Of a stretch of 64,000 nucleotides of DNA, positions 19,403-30,292 are shown in pieces. Location: assembly GCF_018294505.1 (NCBI RefSeq), contig NC_057810.1, positions 681,410,052 through 681,474,051 of the forward strand. The letters run 5' to 3'. Every line of letters starts with the position of its first letter. The first letter of the stretch is position 1. The DNA is from Triticum aestivum. Taxonomy: Eukaryota; Streptophyta; Magnoliopsida; Poales; Poaceae. The notes beneath the pieces were generated by a model. It was given only the letters and a program-made list of their open reading frames with translations, did no database searches and was not told where the DNA came from. The position numbers and the translations under genes are program-made.

Positions 19403-22169
19403 TCACATAGTATAGCTACGCTTCAGATGTGCCTTGGGCCTTCTCGCTGCAAATCTCCGTTCGGGCTTCTTACGGTGACAAACCGTACATGATAGTATCA
19501 TATGGATTGCAAAGTAGCCCAGCACTGCAAGAAGGAGCATGGCGACGTAAACAGACGTCTTCCACCCCCTGTTGGAGCCGGCTGCATAGGCCACAAGGAG
19601 AGCTACCAAATCCAGTCGGATCATCCAGTTCATCACCCTCAGAGACTGTTTCTCCCATTCTCCTTCATCCTTGTTTGGCAACCATTGCCATAGCAATATG
19701 ATGATGACAATTATGGAAGCCATGAAGGAGATGGAGTTGCTGTAGAAGAATGTGAGGTACCTGGGCCTCCTGTTGTCGTGCATCACTGGGTTACCCGCCT
19801 CGTACCCGTTGCCGCTGCTCTGCCATGCTCCGCCGGGCGGTTCTAGGCCGGCCTGGTAGGCTACGCTCGCCACCAGAATGCCTAGCAGCATCAGGTACTT
19901 GCACCTCACGTGCTTCTTCCTTTCTTCTCGATCCCCATCCCCCTTCTTTTCTTTTACCTTCCTCCCTTGTTCTTCGTCCTGTCCTATGGTGCCATTTTTG
20001 TCCGCCCCTCTCAGTAAAAATACTAGCAGCAGTATGGCTACAACAAAGAGGACCACAGCCACCAACGCGAAGATGTAGATGGATGTCTTAATGTGTTGCG
20101 TGCTTCCGGTGGAGTAGGCCCCCATCAAACAAAACAAGCCCACCGCTGTGCAGACAGATAGCGCATTGCTTCGTATTGCTGGCCCGTACAGATTGGGGTT
20201 CACCAGGAGGATGATGAGGGCGATGGACAACATGAAGCTCACCGAGTTGCAGTAGAAGAAGGCATGGTAGCGACGTGGGTAGTTGTACAAGAGGACCGGG
20301 TCACCGGCATGGTGGCCGAGCTTGTCGTCCTGGAGCAGGAAGCCGCCAGGAGGGGTGAGGCCGGCTTGGTAGGTGATGGTCGCGGTCAAGATCGCAAAGA
20401 GGAGCAACCGTTTGCGCTTCTTCTCCAGCAACTGATCTTCTTGGTCGCTGGTGTTCCTGTCCGTGTGATCCAGCGTGAAGAAGACAACATGGATCACCAC
20501 ATAGACCAAGACGGCCCCTGCCAAAGCCATGGCGTAAATGGAGGTGTTCACGTTCCGGCAGCTCCCAGCGGCATATGCACCAATGAGACCAAACAGGTCG
20601 AGTATCATGGCTGCCTCCAGCACATGGTGCTTGACCAGCTTCTCCATCTGGACCAAGACGATGGCCACCAATGACGCCACAAACGCAACCGAGTTGCAGT
20701 AGTAGAAGGCCTTGTACCTCTTAGCATTGGTTGTGAGGAGAATCGGGTCGCCAGCCATGTGTCCGTCGCCATTGTCCTGCCAAACACCACCCGGTGGGTC
20801 CAACCCTGCTGTGTAGGTGATGGTGGCAGCAAGAGTGGCGAGCAGTAGAACAAGAGAGCGAGCCTTCTCCAGAAGCTCCTTAGTGCTGCATTCATACATT
20901 GCAGAGAGAAAAGAAACAGAGTTCAGTTCAGTTGCAGAGAAAGAAAGAAACAGTGTAACTGCAAACAGAGGATATATATGTGCTCCGTTACCTGACATCA
21001 TCATCAGTTCGTTTTGCTGGACTGAAACAAGAACATGAAATTTCTGGCACTGGCGTATAGAAACCACCATAGAGTAGGATGCATGCCATTGCCAGAACGG
21101 CTCCGACCAGGCCAATCAATCTGGCGGTGGTGTCGCTCTTCCTGCAGCTGCCAGCGGTGTATGCGCCAACGAGGCCAACAAGCGCAACGACGATGCACCC
21201 GTAGAGCACGCGAGAGTGAGCCGTCTTCTTGCGGAGCTTCTTGCCGTCGATGATGAGCAGCATGGTGATGAGCAAGGACGCCACGAACGCCGTGGTGTTG
21301 CAAAGCAGGAACACCGTCAGGCGCAGGCTGTGGTGGTCCTTGAGGATTGCATCGCCCGGGCGGTAGGTAGTGCCGATGCTGTCCCAGAAGCCACCTGGCG
21401 TGCTCAGCCCGGCAACGTACGTGACGCTCACCACGAACGTCGCCAGGAGCATCAGGACCTTGCAGAGCCGTTCTTCGGCTTTGTGTTCCGTCGGAGGTAT
21501 CGTGTCACCGGAGTCGGGGCTTTCTGGGCACCGGCAATCCTTCAGCTTGAGTACCATGATATAGACGAAGACAATGGCCACCAACACCACGGAGTAGACG
21601 ATGGAGATCTTGTCCCGGCAGGTTCCGGCGCCGTAGGCGCCCACCAGGCTGAGCAGGTCCAGCACCATGACAGCCCGCAGCGGCTTGACGACCTGGACGG
21701 CGTCCTTCTTCCCCTTCTCCTTCTCCTTGTCGTGCCGGACGGCGAGTATGAGGATGAGCACGATGACCACGAGCGAGGCGGCGAAGGCGGTGGCGTTGCA
21801 GTAGAAGAAGGCGAGGTAGCGGCGGTAGTGGGTGTCACGGATGATGGGGTCGCCGGCGGGTTGGCCGTCGTAGGCGGCCTGCCAGACCCCTCCCGGCGGG
21901 TTGAAGCCCGCGGCGTACGTCACGTTGACCACCAGGGTGGCCAGCAGCAGGAGGTACTTCCGCAGGCTGTACTCCCATGGCTGCACCGGCTGCGGTGGCG
22001 CAAGCTGGCCGTGGCCGTGATCCATTGCAGACGCAGGCCGGAAGTGGCTGGACTCCATTGCCTGCTGCGGAGACGCTGGCTGGATTTCATCGGACTCTGT
22101 TGCCGGCTGCCGAGATGCTGCCACTGGCTCGGTCAGCTGCACCTGCGCTGGCTGGCCGGGCTGATCCAT
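19403..22169 (-). CDS. Five-PGG-domain integral membrane protein (886 aa, two coding exons)
   Basis: Plant PGG-domain (PF13962-type) membrane protein; the biochemical function of the domain is not established. I place two coding exons at 22,169-20,992 and 20,885-19,403, separated by a 106-bp intron (20,886-20,991) with donor GTCAG|GTAACG and acceptor AATGCAG|CACT. The exon junction keeps frame (1,178 + 1,483 nt = 887 codons). The start ATG 22,167-22,169 is followed by a Pro/Gln-rich cytosolic-type tail (residues 1-68). Five homologous units begin near residues 69, 234, 400, 549 and 719. Each has a helix ending in YxAGxxPPGG (PPGG at about 91, TPGG 257, PPGG 423, 571 and 742), then GDPI/GNPV, FFYCN/FYSNS, a second helix, and two more helices separated by GAYxxGS. 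That gives about 20 predicted membrane helices. No ankyrin repeats are present, unlike ACD6-type PGG proteins. The acceptor-like TGTGCAG near 22,190 means an upstream exon and a longer N-terminus remain possible. Confidence 0.85.
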
Positions 22170-22196
22170 TGGCTCTGCCAGCTGCACCTGCACAGT

Positions 22197-23284
22197 GCAG
22201 AATGGTAGCCATAGAAGAGTCTCAGCAAGATAAGCTGCGTGGTTATAAAACGACTTGCCTGGCGCGTCGTCGTCGGGAGGGAGGAAGAGGAAGAGGAAGG
22301 TGCTCCGCATATTCAAAGTTCGGTAGACGGAAGTCAGTCGTCGGAGAAGGGAAGCAGCAATCAACTCTTCTCCGGTCACATAAACTAGGTAAGCAAATTC
22401 TAGTTTCTAAATATAAACATTTGGAAACATTCCTGAGGGGCACATGTTTTTGGATGCATACGTGTGTTTTTTGGATGCATGTGTGTGATTTTCTTTGTTC
22501 TTTACTGCTCCTTTTCCAAGTGCTTTAGCTACTTGGCGTATTGGGCTAGAGATATTTTTACTAGGCTCACATAATTTTCTCCATCCAGTCCAAGTCACCG
22601 GTCAGGCGGGGCCTTGCTCAACTAGGCTGGTGTGGGCCAATTATAAAAAATGGTCAAGCTTCATCACTATCAAAAGCCACTAGTAGCTGCTAAAAGACGC
22701 AAGTGATGTACTATTCGGAAGGGTGTACGGACGCATGCAGTAGCTTTCATCGTTTTCTTCATACCTTAATTAACGAGCCAGACTACATTCCCTACGTGCT
22801 AAACGACAGCGCCTACTATAAGTAGTAGTAGCACTTTCACTGAAGAAGATCATTAGTGGATTATAGTGGGTGAGTAGTAGCTGTTAGGGACAAGCAAATC
22901 AGGGAATTAACATATTGTCAGTGTTTGATTCTTGCACTTTTCACTACTTTAATTGGTAAGCAGCGTCAAATCATTTTGCAACTTCGAATAGTTCTTTTGA
23001 AGTGTTAACCAATTGTATTCCATTGGTGGTGGGAACAAACATGACGAAGAGATACGTCCGTTCATCGGGACGTGGAAAGCATCGGGACGGTTGCCATACA
23101 GCCAACCGCACGAGGCTCTTTACAAGGAAGGGTTATCCTTTACTTACAAGACTACATAAATCCTGACACTCTTCCTAATCATTGCTTGTCCTTGCAATTG
23201 CGACCGATCGTCTTTGGGATCATCTCCAAAACCCTGGGGGAATAATTAAGGTGCAGAATGGAGAATCCTTAATTATTGTGAGGC
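22197..23284 (-). repeat. Upstream region of the PGG gene, tandem unit A
   Basis: About 1.09 kb directly upstream of the PGG start, repeated as 23,285-24,365. Shared landmarks are AAAACGACTTGCCTGGCG, GCATATTCAAAGTTCG, AAGGGAAGCAGCAATCAACT, CTTTGTTCTTTACTGCTC, AGTAGCTGCTAAAAGAC and TTTACAAGGAAGG. Unit A has about 130 bp near 22,715-22,850 that are absent from unit B. It presumably contains the promoter and leader of the gene; no TATA box is assigned. Confidence 0.75.
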
Positions 23285-24365
23285 TGCAGAATGGAGAATG
23301 GCAGCCATAGAAGAGTGAGAAGATAGCTGTGTGGTCATAAAACGACTTGCCTGGCGTCGTCCTCCGGAGGGAGGAAGGTGCTCTGCATATTCAAAGTTCG
23401 ATAGAGGGAAGTCAAAAGTCGTCAGAGAAGGGAAGCAGCAATCAACTCGTCTCCGGTCACATCAACTAAGAAGCAATTCTACTCCCTCCGTTTGGAATTA
23501 CTTGTCGCAGAAATGAATGTATTTAGACGTATTTTAGTTCTAGATACATCTATTTTCGAGACGAGTAATTCCGAACGGAGAGAGTAGTTTTTAAAAGGAA
23601 AGCATTTTGGAAACATCGTGAGGTGCACACTTTTTTGGATGCATGTGTGTTTTTTCGGCCGGGGCATGTTTTTCTTTGTTCTTTACTGCTCTTTTCGTAA
23701 GTATCTTGGGTACTTGGCAGTATTTAGCTATAAATAATTTTCTGTACTAGGATCTTAAATTTTTGCATTTTTTATTTATGTCCTTCCATAATTCGGATGC
23801 AGACAGTCTCTTTCATCTGGTGCAAGTCATCGGTCAGGCGGTGCCTTTCTCGACTCGGCTGGTTTGGGCCAAATTATAGAGCTGTGCCAACCGAAGCCTC
23901 ACTATAAGAAAAAAACTAGTAGCTGCTAAAAGACACATGGAAGAATTGTAGTGGGAGGATAGTAGCTGTTAGGGAAAGCAAAACAGAGAATTAACAAATT
24001 ACTAGTGTTTGATTCTTGCGTTTTCGCCACTTTATTTGGTAAACAGTGCCAAATCGTTTTACAACTTTGAATTGTTCTTTTGAAGAGTTGTTGTGGAAAC
24101 TAAATGAATCAATCCAGCCAACTGCATTCCATGAATGATCATAAAGGGGAATAGACGTGATGAAGATGCATACGTTCGTTGGGGCGTGGAAAGCGTCGGG
24201 ACCGTTGCCATACGGTCAACCCCACGTGGCACTTTACAAGGAAGGATTATCCTTTAATAATAAGATTAAACAAATCCTAAACACCCTCTAAGCATTGATT
24301 GTCCTTGCAACCGATCATACTTGGAAGTTGGAATCATCTTCAAAAACCTTGTGGGAGAAATTAAG
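23285..24365 (-). repeat. Upstream region of the PGG gene, tandem unit B
   Basis: Second copy of unit A. It carries a Stowaway MITE (23,482-23,584) that is missing from unit A (empty site near 22,400, CAAATTCTAGTTT). From 23,947 it overlaps sequence that also recurs at 45,847 and resembles an LTR of the Copia remnant in segment B. Confidence 0.7.
23482..23584. mobile_element. Stowaway-type MITE (103 bp)
   Basis: Starts CTCCCTCCGTTTGGAATTAC and ends with its imperfect inverse (GTAATTCCGAACGGAGAGAG). TA duplications lie at 23,480-23,481 and 23,585-23,586. The corresponding site in the tandem partner is empty. Confidence 0.9.
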
Positions 24366-24526
24366 GAGGAATATACGGTATGCCTTGAAAAACTTCTAAA
24401 AATACAGTGAGAAAATAACATATATCGTCCATGCTTGCATTGATATTCTCTCATTAAAAACTTTACATGAGAAATCGTTAGAGAAAACTCACAAAGGAAA
24501 AAAGTGCAATATTGACGATCTTAACA
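23947..24526 (-). repeat. Probable Copia LTR (3' LTR of the segment-B element)
   Basis: On the minus strand the unit begins TGTTAAGATCG at 24,526, immediately after a purine-rich tract (CAGGGGGAGAAATCC), and ends ...CCCACTACA at 23,947, giving TG...CA ends and a length of 580 bp. Related sequence recurs in unit A (22,855-23,250), between the arms of the inverted repeat (27,860-28,055), and in the second copy of segment B. Confidence 0.5.
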
Positions 24527-24972
24527 GGTTATAGTCTAGGATTTCTCCCCCTGAATTTTGCAAGTCACAAAGTCGCATCATACCAATTTCATTTACATAT
24601 TTATGAAACAGAGAACTTGGTAAAGACATGGGTAAATAAATCAGTGACTTTGTTAGCAAACAATTTATTTCCCTATTCTTTTCTAGTTCATGGGGATAAA
24701 ACAACTTAGGAGCAATATGCTCTGTGATATACTCCCTCTCTAAAGAAATATAAACGCTCATATATTTCTTTACAGAGGAAGTAGCTCTTAATATAACTTG
24801 TGTGCATTTGTAAAATATAAGTAGGATTATCTTCATAGATAATAGTAGTTGATTGCAGCGAACCAGTCCCACTTGAACCTTGGAGAAAGTTCAGCATTGT
24901 GTGAAGCCGTACACATTCCCGAGATGGTTCGTATAAAGCAATTATCTCATAGTGATTGGTGGATGTAGCCAC
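24489..24972 (-). pseudogene. Copia RNase H remnant (first copy)
   Basis: Minus-strand peptides TSTNHYEIIALYEPSRECV, TTIIYEDNPTYI, IAPKLFYPHELEK and SLPSSLFHKYVNEIGM match the end of Copia polymerases: RNase H, then the conserved C-terminal HKYV..IGM.RL.DL. Frames are broken, partly by the 50-bp MITE at 24,732-24,781. The purine-rich tract and LTR follow at once, as expected for the end of pol. Confidence 0.75.
24732..24781. mobile_element. Minimal Stowaway-like hairpin (50 bp)
   Basis: Starts CTCCCTCTCTAAAGAAATAT and ends with its imperfect inverse ATATTTCTTTACAGAGGAAG. TA lies on both sides (24,730-24,731 and 24,782-24,783). It interrupts the RNase H remnant. It is almost all stem, far below the usual 80-300 bp. 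The duplicate is at 48,961-49,010. Confidence 0.6.
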
Positions 24973-25182
24973 TAAGGTTTGCTTTGTTGACTTTCAAAAG
25001 AAGGTCGTACCTCCATGTAAGAAGACACAACCAGTTTGCGATCTAGCATTATGGGGATCTGACAAGTACCCAACATCATATTAACATACCATGGCTCTCT
25101 CTTGTTTTTCTCAATAGAAGAAACCAATATCATTGGTGCTCGGAACATATATGAGAAATATTCTTCACATGGGAAATATTTG

Positions 25183-25800
25183 TCACCAAATGCTTAGGAG
25201 TTGTACACTTCCTTGCATAATGAGTAGTACAACCGCACTTGTAGCAAATTTGAGAGGTGCTACCCTTATCATTTTCCTTAAAATGATTCTTGCCCTTTTG
25301 AACTCCATTGATATTCTAGTTCTCATTACGTCTCCACTTTTCTTTAAACTTCCTATGGTTCTTTTTAGAACCATGAAACTTTTGAGTATTATGAGAATTG
25401 AAATGCGCTTCAAGTAATGGCAATGTTCCCATTGGACAAGATAGATTATTCGTGTCAAGAATTGTATTGTGCTTTTCTGCATAAATAAGTGCATATACCA
25501 ATTCAAAATGCTTGTATTTCCGATGACGATGTTGTTCAACAAGTATCCTGATCGTCTTTTCGTGAGATCTGCATCCGAAACTACACTATTGCGGAGTATC
25601 AACTTATAGTTGATTTGATGCACAATAGAATTGTATGCTATAACAAACCTAAATCCCAAAAGCGGATAAGTGCTCGGTCTCTTTGCGCTTCGGACAACAT
25701 CACCGACCTCTATTGATCCTAGTGCTCCTTTAGCGAGTTCTAGAGTGGTAGAGGACTTTCCTCCATCACATATTCTTCTTTCAGAGCAGGATCAAGGTAG
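25183..25800 (-). pseudogene. Copia gag remnant with CCHC zinc knuckle (first copy)
   Basis: On the minus strand a frame over 25,205-25,246 encodes CYKCGCTTHYARKC, a CX2CX4HX4C zinc knuckle. Flanking frames contain gag-like HFELVYALIYAEKHN (about 25,470-25,510). The gag is followed almost directly by the RNase H remnant, so protease, integrase and most of the reverse transcriptase are deleted. Frameshifts are present. The element is non-autonomous and dead. Confidence 0.7.
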
Positions 25801-27165
25801 TGTCAAATGAAGTGCAAAGCAGCATACTTTGCCATATATGTGATAGCAGGAGCTCCCTGATCAGGTGTGGTTATAGTGCAGATCAGATTAAAAAAAATGG
25901 TCACCATGTTAATCTAGACATCCATGGGCCACGTTAGATAGTTTCTGTCATCAATGGCAAACTCAACAAATTTCTTCAGGATATGTCAACCATACCCTGT
26001 ATGAAGATATCATGCGCATTAATTTACCCTCATGTAAATTAATTGTGTGTAAAATAAGATGCTTGATTCAAATATAAAGGACGTCTAGGGAAAGCCTAAA
26101 CGTCCCAAAATGTGACATTCTACACACAAGAAAAAGATAATCAGCGTAACATGACAAAGATCTTTGTTTTGTAGAACACATAGAGGTGGTTTGTAATCAC
26201 CACCAAGTGGCAGACCTTATTCTTATGGCTATCTTAATGCCATAATTTGGGTGCATTCGTTTTTGCATTAGTCACATGTAGGTAATCACTTCTAAGTAGT
26301 GTAGACCTTACTTTTATGTTACTTCGTACAACCTTTTGTTAATTAAAACATTTTGAAGATAATCACTACATGGTGATGTAGACCTCGCGCTTGTGAACAA
26401 AGTTATACATTGTGATAAATGCAATGCATAAGTAGCGTGTAATTTTTTTGGAAGTAGTCATATCATTTCTTCAAACATAGTTAACATATAGCAATTAAAA
26501 TTGCATCTATACATATGTTGATATAAAATGTGCAGACATCACACAGTGGTATGCTAGAAATTACACAAACACATATGTATAAAAACTGAAAAACCTAGAA
26601 TCTAATCGGAAAAGAAATACGAAAAATAGCAATAGTCTAAAAGTAGGTAGTCTAGTACTGTGGCTCAGGCAACCCTTATTTTTGTTTCGATAAAAGGAAA
26701 TCTGATGCTCGTACAGAGCATGTGCTAATGCCCAACCGGCCTTTTGTCCTAGCCTGGGTAACTTTAGCCTAACCGCACGATTGAATAAGGGAGGTGGCAA
26801 GATAAATTTTTTCGCCCCCATCGACCAACCGCTCCCGATCCCGATCCGAGCCAGTGACGATAGTGGGCACCTCTCGGCCATCTGCCGTGGTCACCCCAAC
26901 ATACGATAGGGGGTAGGGAGCACGAGCTCGCCCTACTCCTCCTCTGAAGAAGCACCAGGGAGCCGCGCGCGTCCCGTGTGAGACTCCAACGAAGTGCCCA
27001 TTATTGAGTCCAAGACTCTAGGCTCTACTCCCATGGCTGACGACCAGTGCCAGCCTTAGCTTGTACGACGTGTGACACAATTAAGCTGTCGTGGTGTGGC
27101 AACTACGATGGGGCAGCAGAGCTGCTTGCTCCATTGTTGAAGGCGTCCCACGCACAACAGCCCGG
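25801..27165. other. Non-coding part of segment B
   Basis: No recognisable domain. About 26,100-26,600 is AT-rich with local repeats (GGTGATGTAGACC and similar phrases at about 26,200, 26,290 and 26,370). 26,700-27,160 is more GC-rich with short unsupported frames. It is probably the untranslated leader of the segment-B Copia or inserted debris. Confidence 0.4.
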
Positions 27166-28830
27166 GGCTAACGCTTGATGAAGCAGTCTGGCATCCACCT
27201 CCTCATGTGCTGAAGTTGGAGACGACATGTCTGGGATTCCGATGGTCCTAGTACCACGGGATCAGCCTCCTCCTCGGCGCCGTAGTCTTGTGGTGGAGAT
27301 GTTAGCGGAGTTGGACACGGGCCCTAGTCATGCAGCCGGTGCCATCGCAGTGAAGGAGCTACGAATTTTAGCTTGATGTCGGCGACATTGATGTCCATCT
27401 TGTCATCTACATGCTCTATCACTTCGTCCCTGTGAAGCATTGGAGCGGTTGGTCCTGCAAGAATCCGTGTTGGAAGCGGTGTTGCCACCGGCATGGCCGT
27501 ATCGGGTTGAGCATCAGAAGGTCTGACATGGTGGTGAGCGCTCATTCCTCGGGCACCATGTCCTCGATGAAGGCTGTAGGGACGCTTTCCAAGCGATGGA
27601 AACCATGTTGATGGCCTCTGAATGGACGAAGGTCGTCTGCATTGCGGTGGTGGTGATGAAGCTCGCCAATACAACGATGGTGACATGCAATCAAGCAACG
27701 TCGATGTCCATCTTCCCGAAGCAGACGAAGGAAGAATCCAGTAATCATCTGGGCATTGTTGCCTATCTTTACTTTCTTCCCTCTGCTGTTGGTTTTCCAG
27801 CGTGTTCGATGGCGAGTTCCGCCAATTTCTCTTTCTTAGTTTGAGACAAAGTGTTGACAATGTGTTGTTGTGAAAATTGTATGAAACAATCCAATCAATT
27901 GTTCGATGATCATAGAATATACACAAGGGGAACACATGTGACGAAGAGATCTGTCAGTTCGTGGGACGTGGAGAGCGTCAGGATGCTTGCCATATGATAA
28001 ACCGCACGACACACTTTTCACGAAGGATTATACTTTAGTTACAAGATTAAATAATTATATTCTATGATAATTGATGGAATACAGTTGGTTTGATTGATTC
28101 ATTCAGTTTTCACCACAACACGTCAACAACACTTTATCTCAAACCGACAGAAAGAGAACTTGGCAGAACAAGTTGACAAATTCGCTGAAAAAACAACAAC
28201 GAAGGGAAGAAAGAAAAGGTAGGCAACAATGCCTAGAGGTTTACTGGCATTCTTACTTCGTCTTCTTCGGGGAGATGGTCGTTGAAGTCGCCTAATTGAA
28301 CGTTGTTGTCGTGGTATTGGCGGGCTTCGTTGCCACCACCGTAATGCGGACGATCTTTGTCGTTCGGAGGTTGTCGGCATGGTTTCCATCATTTCAGAGA
28401 GCGCCGCTGTAGCTTTCATCGAGGATTTGGTGTCCGAGGAATCAACGGTCGCCACCATGCCAAACTTTCCGGTGCTCAGCCTGGACTGGCCATCCTGATG
28501 GCAGCACCACTGTCGGCCAGGATTCTGGCAGGACCAACCGCTCAAATGCCTCACACAGATGAGGTGATGGAGCCTGTGAACGAGACGGTGTACGTCAACA
28601 TCAAACCGGAACTCGCAACTCCTCCATTGCGACCATGCCCACTGCACAGTAGGGGCCTGTGCCCAACTTTGCCGTCGCTTCCACCACTAGACTACGATGC
28701 TGAGGAGGCCAAGCCCACAGCACCAGTACTACCGAGATCCTTGGACATGTCATCTCTAACTCCTGCGCATGAGGAGGTGGACTCCGTGACCGCTTCGTCA
28801 GGCTCGACCCTGGGTGGCGCCTCTGAAAGG
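27166..28830. repeat. Large imperfect inverted repeat (arms about 0.75 kb, spacer 134 bp)
   Basis: Arm 1, about 27,166-27,921, is the reverse complement (with many substitutions and small indels) of arm 2, 28,056 to about 28,830. Matching pieces include AATCCGTGTTGGAAGCGGTG against CACTGTCGGCCAGGATT, and the inner ends ATCATAGAATATA and TATATTCTATGATAATT. Both arms keep an open frame pointing outward from the centre, with a shared motif RILAGPTA.M.H.DEV. I do not recognise this product. The spacer 27,922-28,055 resembles the segment-B LTR. The whole structure is duplicated at 51,355-53,020. Confidence 0.7.
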
Positions 28831-28831
28831 A

Positions 28832-30292
28832 TGGATATAGTTGACTAGAGGGGTGGGGGTGAATAGGCAACTAACAATTTTTAGTTTTTCTTTACCAAAT
28901 TAAACTTTGCATCAAAGTAGGTTGTCTAGATATGCAACTAGGTGAGCAACCTATATGATGCAACAACAACAAGCACACAAGCAAGCAAGGGATATAACAC
29001 AAATAAGCTTGCACAAGTAAAGGCACGAGATAACCAAGAGTGGAGCCGGTGAAGACGAGGATGTGTTACCGAAGTTCCTTCCTTTTGAGGGGAAGTACGT
29101 CTCCGTTGGAGCGGTGTGGAGGCACAATGCTCCCCAAGAAGCCACTAGGGCCACCGTATTCTCCTCACGCCCTCACACAATGCGAGATGCCGTGATTCCA
29201 CTATTGGTGCCCTTGAAGGCGGCGACCGAGCCTTTAGAAACAAGGTTGGGGCAATCTCCACAACTTAATTGGAGGCTCCCAACGACACCACGAAGCTTCA
29301 CCACAATGGACTATGGCTCTGCGGTGACCTCAACCGTCTAGGGTGCTCAAACACCCAAGAGTAACAAGATCCACAAGGGATTAGTGGGGGAAATCAAATT
29401 TCTCTGGGTGGAAGTGTAGATCGGGGCCTTCTCAACCAATCCCGAGCAAATCAACAAGTTTGATTGGCTAGGGAGAGAGATCGGGCGAAAATGGAGCTTG
29501 GAGCAACAATGGAGCTTTGGGGAAGAGGTAGGTCAACATTGGAGAAGAAGACCTCCTTTTATAGAGGGGGAAACAATCCAACCGTTACCCCCCAAAACAG
29601 CCCCGCAGAGGCCGGTACTACCGCAGGGGGTAACGGTACTACCGCTGGGCCCAGCGGTACTACCGCTTCCCCTCGCAGAACTGCCGTGCAGTCTGGGAGG
29701 GCAAGAATATGGGCAGAAATCGGACCCAGTACGGTACTACCGTGGTGGTAGGCGGTACTACCGCTCACGAGCGGTACTACCGCTTCTACTGCCGCTGCTT
29801 AGTGCCGCACAATCCGACACGAGAGGCGACCCCGTCGAGTCGAGGCGGTAGGATCCCGGTACCGCATCGGTACTACGGCTGAGGACCCCCAGGCGGTACT
29901 ACCGCTGTAGAGCGGTACTGCCGCCTGTGGCTCTTGAGCGGTACTACCGCTGGGCACTGCGGTACTACCGCTGGGACCAAAACATGCACATTGGAAGGAA
30001 ATGGAAGCTCCATCGAAGCGGGAAGGCTCAGAGGGTGCGAAGAGGATGTGTACGTGTTGATTCCACCCTAGCCTTACCAAAGCGGATCCCCTCTTGATAG
30101 TATGGTGACTCCTAGGAAACCAGTCCACCAAAACAGAAACGAAAGAGCTACACCATCTTTGATTAAAACTCCAAGGGGAAGGAATCGTCTCGTGCAAAGG
30201 ATGAATCTCTGAAATGCTCAAGGCACACGATTAGTCAGCAAGCGTGTTGTCATCAATCACCAAAACTACATAGAGAGAGATATGTCTTAACA
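28832..30292 (-). repeat. LTR (3') of the large Copia element
   Basis: On the minus strand it starts TGTTAAGACATATCTC at 30,292, directly after the polypurine tract CCAAAAGGGGGGAGAT (30,293-30,308), and ends ...CTATATCCA at 28,832. The length is 1,461 bp with TG...CA ends. It contains the cluster of GCGGTACTACCGC palindromes. A second, interrupted copy starts at about 53,023. Confidence 0.7.
29617..29975. repeat. Cluster of GCGGTACTACCGC palindromic motifs in the LTR
   Basis: About eleven exact or near-exact copies of the near-palindrome (A)GCGGTACTACCGC(T) lie in 360 bp at irregular spacing (about 29,620, 29,633, 29,654, 29,729, 29,750, 29,769, 29,866, 29,891, 29,909, 29,936 and 29,958). 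Each could form a small hairpin. A second cluster in the other orientation sits at 32,465-33,060. Confidence 0.8.

Larger units (their letters stand above)
23947..28831 (-). repeat. Segment B, first copy of a large tandem duplication
   Basis: Almost identical by eye to 45,847-45,900 plus 48,206-53,022. It contains a Copia LTR-like region (about 23,947-24,526), an RNase H remnant, a gag zinc-knuckle remnant, non-coding sequence and a large inverted repeat. It is followed in both places by the same Copia LTR. Confidence 0.85.

Noticed and set aside
21216..22208. 330-residue plus-strand frame over the PGG gene
   Set aside because: It is antisense to the well-supported PGG coding exon, has shadow-type composition and no domain.
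28357..28848. 163-residue plus-strand frame in arm 2 as a real gene (also 52,548-53,039)
   Set aside because: It is Pro-rich and of unknown identity, within an inverted repeat inside transposon sequence; reported as a property of the repeat rather than a CDS.
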